Assembly (NCBI RefSeq): GCF_900115245.1
Contig: NZ_FOVT01000007.1
Coordinates: 186,001 to 250,000, forward strand
DNA: 64,000 nucleotides
DNA from: Mesorhizobium sp. NFR06
GTDB lineage: Bacteria > Pseudomonadota > Alphaproteobacteria > Rhizobiales > Rhizobiaceae
Reading direction: 5' to 3'
Positions 57,486 through 64,000 of the stretch are shown one piece after another. Within the stretch, counting starts at the first letter, position 1; each line of letters opens with the position of its first letter. The notes beneath the pieces are model-generated. The model had not been told where the DNA came from, ran no database searches, and saw nothing but the letters and a program-made list of their open reading frames with translations. The position numbers and the translations under genes are program-made.

Positions 57486-58043
57486 TCAGGCACTGGCTTT
57501 GCCGGCCATTTCGAGCAGCGCCAGCACGCTGCGCCAGTTGCGCGCCGTGCCCGGCACCTTCAGCGTCCGCGGAATGAGATTGGCGAACACCGACTTGCCG
57601 AGCCCGTCCGGCGCGTGAAGGTACAGCACGTCGCCCTTGATCTCGAAGCTCTCGGGGCCGGTGCATTTGTCCGCGAGCCGCTTGGTCTCCTCGGCGGTCG
57701 GCTCGCGCTCCAGAGCATAGGCGTGCAGCTTGGTCGGTTCGCCGGCGACTTCCGGATAGGGATTGTCCCTAACCAGCCGCTCGAACCATCCGGCGTCGCG
57801 CACGATGATGCGCGAGTTGAAGCCCCACTTTTTCTCGAAGGCTGCCTCGATCTCCTTGGTCAGCGCCGCCGTATCCTCTTGCTTGGCCCGGAAAACGACA
57901 TTGCCGCTCTGCACATAGGTTGCGACATCGGTGAAGCCGAGGCTCTCGAAGAACGCTTTGAGCTCCGCCATCTTGACGGTGCGGTTGCCGCCGACATTGA
58001 TGCCGGAAAACAGCGCGACGAAGACCTTGTTTTTTGCGCTCAT
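57486..58043 (-). CDS. DUF1697 family protein
   Basis: A 185-residue DUF1697 protein: VFVALFSGINVGGNRTVKMA, LKAFFESLGFTDVATYVQSG, NVVFRAKQE at the N-terminus and LYLHAPDGLGKSVFANL near the C-terminus. It has a duplicated ferredoxin-like fold of unknown function. Its ATG overlaps the ilvA TGA (ATGA), so it is translationally coupled to ilvA; the reason for that association is not known. Ends GKASA. Confidence 0.88.
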   Translation of the reverse strand: MSAKNKVFVALFSGINVGGNRTVKMAELKAFFESLGFTDVATYVQSGNVVFRAKQEDTAALTKEIEAAFEKKWGFNSRIIVRDAGWFERLVRDNPYPEVAGEPTKLHAYALEREPTAEETKRLADKCTGPESFEIKGDVLYLHAPDGLGKSVFANLIPRTLKVPGTARNWRSVLALLEMAGKASA

Positions 58044-59296
58044 ATGATGAACCCCGCCAGCGTTTCGTTGTCGGTGATGTCCTGATACTGCACGCCCTCG
58101 GCGTCGAAATTGGCTTTCAACAGGTCGAAGTTGCGCCGGTCCTTGGTTTCGATGCCGATCAGCACCGAACCGAAGTTGCGCGCCGATTTCTTGAGGTATT
58201 CGAAGCGGGCGATGTCGTCGTCGGGACCGAGCATTTCGAGGAAATCGCGCAGCGCGCCCGGGCGCTGCGGGAAGCGGATGATGAAATACTTCTTCAGCCC
58301 CTCGAAGCGCAGCGCCCTCTCCTTCACGTCCGGCAGCCGCTCGAAGTCGAAATTGCCGCCGGAAACCACCGCCACCACGGTCTTGCCTCTGATCTCCTTG
58401 CGCGAAAAATCCTTGAGCGCGTCGATCGCCAGCGCGCCGGCCGGCTCCAGCACGACGCCCTCGACATTGAGCATCTCGATCATGGTGGCGCAAAGGCGGT
58501 TCTCCGGCACCAGCCGGACGGCATCGGCGGTGAAATCCTTGAGATGGCGCAACGGCTCGCGGCCGATCTCGGCCACCGCGGCGCCGTCGACGAAATTGTC
58601 GACCTTGGCGAGCCTGACCCGTTTGCCGCTGGCTAGGCTCTCGCTGAGGCTCGGCGCGCCCGCCGGCTCGCAGAATACGAAACGCGCGTCGCGATGCTGT
58701 TCGGCGAAATAGTGGGTCACGCCGGCTGCGAGGCCTCCGCCCCCGACCGGCAGCATGACGATGTCGGGCATGCGCCCGCCGGGCATCTGGGCGGCGATTT
58801 CATAGGCAACCGTCGCTTGGCCCTCGATGATGTCCTTGTGATCGAAGGGCGGCACCATGTGCGCGCCGGCACTCTCGGTGAATTCGAAGGCGGCGCGATA
58901 GCAATCGTCAAAGAAGTCGCCGACCAGCCTGATCTCGACGAAATCGCCGCCGAACAGCCGTGTCTTGTCGATCTTCTGCTGCGGCGTCGTCACCGGCATG
59001 AAGACGACGCCCTTTTTGCCGAAATGGCGGCAGACGAAGGCAAAGCCCTGCGCATGATTGCCGGCCGACGCGCAGACGAACAGCTCGGCATTGTTGCCCG
59101 CGGCGAGCGCCTTGCGAAAGAAATTGAACGCGCCCCTGATCTTGTAGGAGCGCACCGGCGTCAGGTCTTCGCGCTTCAGCAGCACCCGGGCGCCGGTCTT
59201 TTTCGACAGATAGTCGTTCTCCTGCAGCGGCGTTTCCGGAAAAATCCCGCGGATCGCCTCAGCGGCTGTGGCAACCCGGGCGGAGAAGCTGGTCAC
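58040..59296 (-). CDS. ilvA: Threonine ammonia-lyase (threonine dehydratase)
   Basis: A 418-residue PLP enzyme forming 2-oxobutanoate from threonine, the first isoleucine-specific step. The PLP Lys is in LTPVRSYKIRGAFNFF, the phosphate loop is PVGGGGLAAGVTHYF, and CASAGNHAQGFAF is conserved. The C-terminus (YFIIRFPQRPGALRDFLEML) is a single ACT-like regulatory domain, the short IlvA form. GTG 59296 is chosen because GAGGG lies before it; an ATG at 59323 adds nine residues but has no SD. Followed by the coupled DUF1697 gene. Confidence 0.93.
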   Translation of the reverse strand: MTSFSARVATAAEAIRGIFPETPLQENDYLSKKTGARVLLKREDLTPVRSYKIRGAFNFFRKALAAGNNAELFVCASAGNHAQGFAFVCRHFGKKGVVFMPVTTPQQKIDKTRLFGGDFVEIRLVGDFFDDCYRAAFEFTESAGAHMVPPFDHKDIIEGQATVAYEIAAQMPGGRMPDIVMLPVGGGGLAAGVTHYFAEQHRDARFVFCEPAGAPSLSESLASGKRVRLAKVDNFVDGAAVAEIGREPLRHLKDFTADAVRLVPENRLCATMIEMLNVEGVVLEPAGALAIDALKDFSRKEIRGKTVVAVVSGGNFDFERLPDVKERALRFEGLKKYFIIRFPQRPGALRDFLEMLGPDDDIARFEYLKKSARNFGSVLIGIETKDRRNFDLLKANFDAEGVQYQDITDNETLAGFII

Positions 59297-59525
59297 TGCA
59301 AGTCCCTCATTTCGTTTGCGCATCGAGGCCGCGCCCATGCCGACGCGGCTCCCTCGATGATCAGCCTTCCTGACGCCGTTTTGGCTTTTGCGCAACAGTA
59401 GGATGGCCACGGGTCCTGAGCCGAACCGGTTTCCGCTGGACACGACTTACTTTAGCCGCACTTCGCCTGTCCGGGAGGGTTCGCGGAGGTGGATGGCCAA
59501 TCGTGGCCGGAGTGGAAGTGTCGAC

Positions 59526-60602
59526 GTGTATTTGAAGACGATTCTGATCATAGCCCTTTCCCTGCTGATGGCGGGCTGCGCGGGCCACCAGACCCAGGAA
59601 ATTTTGGGCAGCGTCGTCGTGCCGACGCAGGCGACCGAGATCGCCGGCAATCACTCGATCTTCATCGCCACCACGCGCAAGCGCTCCGACGACCCGAACA
59701 AGGTCTTTGACGGCGAGCGCTCGGCGACGCTCAACTACGCCCGCGTCAACGTCACGGTGCCGCCGGTTCATCAGACCGGCCAGATCGAGCGCCGTTCGCG
59801 CGGCAAGTCGGACGACCCGACGAAGTATTTCATGGCCTCCGAAGTGGTCGGCTACGACACGCAGCCGAAATTCGCCAACGCCCTCAATGCCGACATCGAT
59901 GCCCGCGGCGGCCGCGTCATGGTCTTCGTTCATGGCTACAACACCGGCTTCGACGATGCCGTCTACCGGCTGACCCAGATCGTGCACGATTCAGGCTATC
60001 CCGGCACACCGGTGCTGTTCTCCTGGGCTTCCGGCGCCAAGACCACCGACTATGTCTATGACAAGGAAAGTGCCGCCGCCGCCCGCGATCAGCTGGAAGT
60101 GACCCTGCGCATGCTGGCGCAGACCGGCGCGCGGCGCATCGATATCGTCGCCCACTCGATGGGAACGTGGGTGACGATGGAGACGCTGCGCCAGCTCGCC
60201 ATCACCGGCGACCGCGATCTGAGCGGCAAGCTCGGCGATGTGGTGCTCGCCTCGCCCGACATCGATGTCGACGTCTTCAAGAGCCAGATGCGCCGCTACG
60301 GCAAGCCCGACAAGCCCTTCATCCTGCTCTTGTCGGACGACGACCGGGCGCTGCGGCTCTCGGGCCTGATCGCCGGCTCGCGGCCGCGCGTCGGTGATTA
60401 CCGGGATGCCGCCGACCTTGCCACCTACGGCGTGACGGTGGTCGACCTTTCCAAGATCAAGGGCAGCGACAGCTTCAACCACACCAAGTTCGCCGACAAC
60501 CCTGAATTGGTGAAGATGATCGGCCAGCGTCTGCGCGAGGACGATGGCTTTGCCAGCGATCGCGACGTGACCGACCGCATCGGCCAGTTGGCCACGCAGT
60601 AA
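59526..60602 (+). CDS. Lipoprotein alpha/beta hydrolase (DUF900), copy 1
   Basis: A 358-residue protein with a lipoprotein signal (YLKTILIIALSLLMAGC, lipobox LMAGC, Cys18) and a DUF900/alpha-beta hydrolase domain. Key segments are FIATTRKRSDDPNKVFDGER, MVFVHGYNTGFDDAVYRLTQ, the nucleophile Ser in DIVAHSMGTWVTME, and ASPDIDVDVFKSQMRRYGKP. Probably an envelope-anchored esterase or lipase. GTG 59526 is chosen because it begins exactly at the lipoprotein signal; ATG 59493 is an alternative. The next gene is a close paralog in tandem. Confidence 0.85.
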   Translation: MYLKTILIIALSLLMAGCAGHQTQEILGSVVVPTQATEIAGNHSIFIATTRKRSDDPNKVFDGERSATLNYARVNVTVPPVHQTGQIERRSRGKSDDPTKYFMASEVVGYDTQPKFANALNADIDARGGRVMVFVHGYNTGFDDAVYRLTQIVHDSGYPGTPVLFSWASGAKTTDYVYDKESAAAARDQLEVTLRMLAQTGARRIDIVAHSMGTWVTMETLRQLAITGDRDLSGKLGDVVLASPDIDVDVFKSQMRRYGKPDKPFILLLSDDDRALRLSGLIAGSRPRVGDYRDAADLATYGVTVVDLSKIKGSDSFNHTKFADNPELVKMIGQRLREDDGFASDRDVTDRIGQLATQ

Positions 60603-60709
60603 CCGCATCCGCGCTGTTTGCGCCTCGTATCGACTTTGAACTGGACCCGGCAGCTCTCTGGCTTTATCGGAAGAGCAAGAGAGGCTTGCCGCCCTTTGGG
60701 GGATCGCGG

Positions 60710-61873
60710 GTGATCGTACGTGTCGAGATCGTGCTTGGCCTTGCGTTTGCGCTCGCCATCAGCGGCTGCGCCGGCCAGAACGCGCATGACCTTCTCAACC
60801 GTAAGGCGGTTACCGTGCCTGCCTCCGACATTGCCGCCACGCACGAAATCTTCGTCGCCACCACCCGCCAGCCAGCGACCAAGGACCCGCGACAGGTGTT
60901 CGACGGCGATCGTTCGCTGACCACCAGCTACGCCCGTGTCGACGTCACCGTTCCCAAGGTGCATCAGGTCGGCGCCATCGAGCGCGCCAAGGGTTCCGCC
61001 GACAGCAACCCGGCCAAGCAGTTCACCGCGACCGATGTCGTTCATTACAAGGACGCTTCGCAATTCGCCAAGGCGGTCGGCGCCGACATTTCCATGCGCG
61101 GCGACCGCGCCCTGGTCTTCGTGCACGGCTTCAACAACGGCTTCGATGACGGCGTCTACCGGCTGACGCAGATCGCGCACGACACCAAATATCCGGGCAC
61201 GCCGGTGCTGTTCTCGTGGGCGTCGCGTGGCAAGACGACCGGTTATATCTACGACAAGGACAGCTCGACCGCCGCGCGCGACGACCTCGAAGCGACCCTG
61301 CGCATGCTCGCCAAGACCCGGGTCAAGAGCATCGACATCGTCGCCCATTCGATGGGAACCTGGCTGACGATGGAGGCGTTGCGCCAGCTCGCCATCACCG
61401 GCGACCGCGATCTCGGGGGCAAGATCGGCTATGTCATCCTGGCTTCGCCAGACATCGACGTCGATATCTTCAAGAAGCAGATGATCCGCTACGGCAAGCC
61501 CGACAAGCCATTTGCCGTCCTGCTTTCCGCCGATGATCGGGCCCTCAAGCTTTCGTCGCTGATCTCAGGCGACAAGCCACGCGTCGGCGACTACGGCAAC
61601 GCGGCCGACCTTGCGAGCTACGGAGTCGCCGTGGTCGACCTCAGCCAGGCCAAGGGCGGCGACAGCCTGAACCATGCCAAGTTCGCGGACAATCCGATCC
61701 TGGTGCAGTTGCTCGGCAACCGCCTGCGCACCCCTGCCGGCCTGGCATCCGATGAGCCCGACCCGGCGCAGTTGAACAACATCGGCCAGGGCCTCGGCAA
61801 GGCGGTGGGTTCGGTCGCCGAGGTCATCATCACGACGCCGTTCAAGGTGCTGACGGTCGCCACGGGTGGGTAG
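60710..61873 (+). CDS. Lipoprotein alpha/beta hydrolase (DUF900), copy 2
   Basis: A 387-residue paralog of the preceding gene: lipobox AISGC (Cys20 from GTG 60710), FVATTRQPATKDPRQVFDGD, LVFVHGFNNGFDDGVYRLTQ, nucleophile Ser in DIVAHSMGTWLTME, ASPDIDVDIFKKQMIRYGKP. It carries about 30 extra C-terminal residues (LNNIGQGLGKAVGSVAEVII region), a possible amphipathic tail. Long stretches are identical to copy 1, indicating local duplication, but both have intact triads. TTG 60686 is an alternative start. Confidence 0.85.
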   Translation: MIVRVEIVLGLAFALAISGCAGQNAHDLLNRKAVTVPASDIAATHEIFVATTRQPATKDPRQVFDGDRSLTTSYARVDVTVPKVHQVGAIERAKGSADSNPAKQFTATDVVHYKDASQFAKAVGADISMRGDRALVFVHGFNNGFDDGVYRLTQIAHDTKYPGTPVLFSWASRGKTTGYIYDKDSSTAARDDLEATLRMLAKTRVKSIDIVAHSMGTWLTMEALRQLAITGDRDLGGKIGYVILASPDIDVDIFKKQMIRYGKPDKPFAVLLSADDRALKLSSLISGDKPRVGDYGNAADLASYGVAVVDLSQAKGGDSLNHAKFADNPILVQLLGNRLRTPAGLASDEPDPAQLNNIGQGLGKAVGSVAEVIITTPFKVLTVATGG

Positions 61874-61893
61874 CCGGCACCCGCCGCCCTGGT

Positions 61894-63705
61894 TCAGATG
61901 AAAAGATCGACCTTCCGGAATGTCGTCACGTCGACCAGGCCGACGTCTGAGATTCTGAGCTCCGGAATGACCACCAACGCCAGCAGCGAATGCTGCATAT
62001 AGGCGTTGTTGAGCGAGCAGCCGACCTTGCGCATCGCCTCCGTCAGTTGCTCGGCTTTCGCTGCCACGATCTCGGCGCGTTCGTCGGACATCAGGCCGGC
62101 GATCGGCATCTCGACCAGCGCCAGTTCCTTGCCCTTGGAATAGAGCACGACGCCGCCGCCCACCTCGCCCAGCCGGTTGACGGCCAAGGCCATGTCTTGC
62201 TTGTTGGTGCCGACGACGATGATGTGGTGCGCGTCATGCGCCACGCTCGAGGCCATCGCGCAGTCTTTCATATAGCCGAAGCCGGAGACGAAAGCGTTGG
62301 TGACGCCGCCCGTGCCGCGATGCCGCTCCACCAGGGCGATCTGGCAGATGTCGTTGCGGCGATCCATGGCGACCAGCCCGTCCTCGACCTGCAGATCGGC
62401 CTCCAGCGCCCGCGTCGGCGCCTGGTTCTCGATCACGCCGATCACCCGCGCCCGCACCTCGTTGGCGCCCTGCGGCGCCGCAATGTCGAAGTCCCTGGCC
62501 GCGAGCTTCTTGCCGAGTTTGACGGTGTTCTTCGCGGATTGCGGATAGTCATAGGGTGCGATGTCAATCTCGAGCTTGCCGGACTTCGCCAGCCTCACGC
62601 CGCGGCCATAGACCTCGTCTATGGCCATCTGGGCGAGATCGGAAACGATCAGCAGATCAGCCAGCCGTCCCGGCGCGATCGAGCCAATCTCGCGCTCCAG
62701 CCTGAAATGCTGGGCCGTGTTCAGCGTCGCCATCTGGATCGCCGTCACCGGCTTCAGGCCCTGGCTGATGGCATGCCGCACCACTCGGTCCATGTGGCCT
62801 TCATGCACAAGCGTGCCGGAATGGCTGTCGTCGGTGCACAGAATGAAATTGCGCGGGTCGATACCGCCCTCGGTCACCGCCTTGATCTGCGCCGCGACGT
62901 CGTACCAGGCGGAACCCAGCCTCAGCATCGCCTTCATGCCCTGGCGCACGCGCGCGATCGCGTCCTCGGCGCGCGTGCCTTCATGGTCGTCCTCCGCACC
63001 GCCCGCGACGTAGCCGTGGAACGGCAGGCCGAGATCGGGCGACGCATAATGCCCGCCGACCGTCTTGCCGGCCTTGACCGTCTCGGCGATTTCGCCCGAC
63101 ATCACCGGATTGTTGGCGGCGACGCCCGGAAAATTCATCACCTCGCCAAGCCCGATGATGTTTTCCCAGGTCATCGCCTCGGTCACGTCGGCCACCGTCA
63201 ACTCGGCGCCGGCATGCTCAAGCCCCGGCGCCGACGGCACGCAGGACGGCATCTGCACATGCACGTTGATCGGCATCGCGACCGCTTCGTCATGCATCAG
63301 GCGCACGCCCGGCAGGCCGAGCACATTGGCGATCTCGTGCGGATCGATGAACATCGAGGTCGTGCCGTGCGGGATCACCGCGCGGCAGAACTCCGTCACC
63401 GTCACCATGCCGCTCTCGACATGCATGTGCGCGTCGCAGAGGCCGGGCACCAGATAGCGCCCGCCGGCATCGACAACCTTCGTTCCCCGGCCGATGGCGT
63501 GGCCGGCATTCGGCCCGCAATAGGCAAAGCGGCCGGCGGCGATCGCGATGTCGGTGCCCGGGATGATCTCGCCCGAATGGACATTCACCCAGCGCCCGTT
63601 GCGGATAACCAGATCGGCTGGCTTTCGTCCCATCGCCACGTCGACCAGATGGGTCGCCACTTGCGTCCAGGGCCTGGGTTTCGTCGGACTGGTGTGGCTC
63701 GCCAT
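61894..63705 (-). CDS. ade: Adenine deaminase
   Basis: A 603-residue amidohydrolase-superfamily adenine deaminase (adenine to hypoxanthine, purine salvage). Metal-site motifs are VPGLCDAHMHVESGMVTVTE, GHYASPDLGLPFHG and the later LCTDDSHSGTLVHEGHMD. The C-terminal adenine-deaminase domain shows GFGYMKDCAMASSVAHDAHH and LGEVGGGVVLYSKGKELA. Length is normal. ATG 63705 with AGGAG six bases upstream is used. It is convergent with the second lipoprotein hydrolase. Confidence 0.96.
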   Translation of the reverse strand: MASHTSPTKPRPWTQVATHLVDVAMGRKPADLVIRNGRWVNVHSGEIIPGTDIAIAAGRFAYCGPNAGHAIGRGTKVVDAGGRYLVPGLCDAHMHVESGMVTVTEFCRAVIPHGTTSMFIDPHEIANVLGLPGVRLMHDEAVAMPINVHVQMPSCVPSAPGLEHAGAELTVADVTEAMTWENIIGLGEVMNFPGVAANNPVMSGEIAETVKAGKTVGGHYASPDLGLPFHGYVAGGAEDDHEGTRAEDAIARVRQGMKAMLRLGSAWYDVAAQIKAVTEGGIDPRNFILCTDDSHSGTLVHEGHMDRVVRHAISQGLKPVTAIQMATLNTAQHFRLEREIGSIAPGRLADLLIVSDLAQMAIDEVYGRGVRLAKSGKLEIDIAPYDYPQSAKNTVKLGKKLAARDFDIAAPQGANEVRARVIGVIENQAPTRALEADLQVEDGLVAMDRRNDICQIALVERHRGTGGVTNAFVSGFGYMKDCAMASSVAHDAHHIIVVGTNKQDMALAVNRLGEVGGGVVLYSKGKELALVEMPIAGLMSDERAEIVAAKAEQLTEAMRKVGCSLNNAYMQHSLLALVVIPELRISDVGLVDVTTFRKVDLFI

Positions 63706-63862
63706 GAAGAACTCCTGTTTGCCCGACTGTGCCAAGCGGGCGCGGTTTTGACCAGTTGGCAAGACTGGATTGTTTTTAAGGCAGGACCGATTCTCGACTC
63801 CACGCTTTTGGGCGACATGCACTAGACTTGAGGTTCAGGCCGCCGTTCGGGGCGCGGAAGAG

Positions 63863-64000
63863 ATGGCGCAAACGATCCGGTTCGCAATTTTCGCGCTGTC
63901 GGCATGTTGCGCCGGCCTGGCCTTCTTCACTTTGCATTCGTTCTGGGCATGGGCCTCGCCAATCGCCATCTTCATCGCCGGCTCGTTCCTTGCAGACGAC
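63863..64000 (+). CDS. Partial membrane protein, 5' end
   Basis: The first 46 codons of a gene that runs off the window: start ATG 63863 with GCGGAAGAG just upstream. The product begins MAQTIRFAIFALSACCAGLA followed by FFTLHSFWAWASPIAIFIAG, two hydrophobic stretches likely forming transmembrane helices. No family can be assigned from this part. It is divergent from ade. Confidence 0.55.
   Translation, partial: MAQTIRFAIFALSACCAGLAFFTLHSFWAWASPIAIFIAGSFLADD

Noticed and set aside
61990..63825. Long plus-strand frame opposite ade
   Set aside because: Shadow of adenine deaminase; composition dominated by His, Arg and Asp with no recognisable motif.

Overview
The window reads as a chromosomal segment of an alphaproteobacterium of the order Rhizobiales, most likely Mesorhizobium or a close relative. 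The basis is high GC with strong GC3, RecA/Lon/ClpXP/Suf proteins of alphaproteobacterial type, a rhizobial-type SOS operator (TTG-N11-CAA) in front of recA, an Irr/ICE-like box in front of the suf genes, small rhizobial proteins (DUF3126, DUF1697, DUF2218, DUF192) and many mosaic palindromic intergenic repeats resembling rhizobial RIME elements. Most of the window is core genome; the most accessory-looking stretch is 33.8-35.3 kb, behind two tRNA genes.

Layout. 0-5.3 kb: 3' end of icd, a GST, alaS and recA. 5.5-9.1 kb: psuK-psuG (pseudouridine breakdown), a TfoX-domain protein, a GFA protein and a divergent RidA-family protein. 9.1-16.5 kb: a minus-strand Fe-S cluster operon in transcription order (IscS/NifS-like desulfurase, sufB, sufC, sufD, sufS, sufT, sufA). 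16.5-27.1 kb: alpha/beta hydrolase, a PAP2 phosphatase + GT39 glycosyltransferase pair (possible lipid A remodelling), tyrS, a giant AsmA/YhdP-like protein, bcp and an M23 peptidase. 27.2-32.6 kb: a co-directional catabolic/uptake operon (FAD-linked dehydrogenase, FadR-type regulator, VOC protein, SsuABC/TauABC-like transporter). 32.7-35.3 kb: a secreted two-module Cys-rich protein, tRNA-Val(UAC), tRNA-Asp(GUC), a cytochrome c, a gene fragment and a 32-codon ORF that looks like an orphan RiPP precursor with a lasso-type YxxPxL leader motif. 35.3-44.9 kb: a sugar or polyol locus with two divergent transporter operons around a LacI-type operator (ATPase-fucU/rbsD-rbsK one way; binding protein and two permeases the other), then creatininase-family + SIS-domain genes and a divergent aldo/keto reductase. 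45-50.4 kb: the proteolysis block clpP-clpX-lon-hupB (minus strand). 50.7-64 kb: housekeeping and hypothetical genes, including a truncated DUF534-type binding-protein remnant, cysE, an HD protein, GNAT, DUF192, a double cold-shock protein, gloA, ilvA, two tandem paralogous lipoprotein hydrolases, adenine deaminase and a partial membrane protein.

Working together: the suf operon is a full SufBCD scaffold with two cysteine desulfurases and two accessory factors (SufT, SufA) and appears to be iron-controlled. The 35-45 kb genes plausibly import a carbohydrate, convert its anomers (FucU/RbsD), phosphorylate it (RbsK) or oxidise and ring-open it (aldo/keto reductase, creatininase-type hydrolase, SIS isomerase). 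The controlling LacI-family repressor is not in the window.

The item most deserving follow-up is the small YxxPxL peptide gene at 35118-35216, which has no maturation genes beside it. Starts were chosen from ribosome binding sites, family N-termini and overlap with upstream stops, so several genes are annotated shorter than their maximal open frame. All family assignments are by eye; no database search was run.
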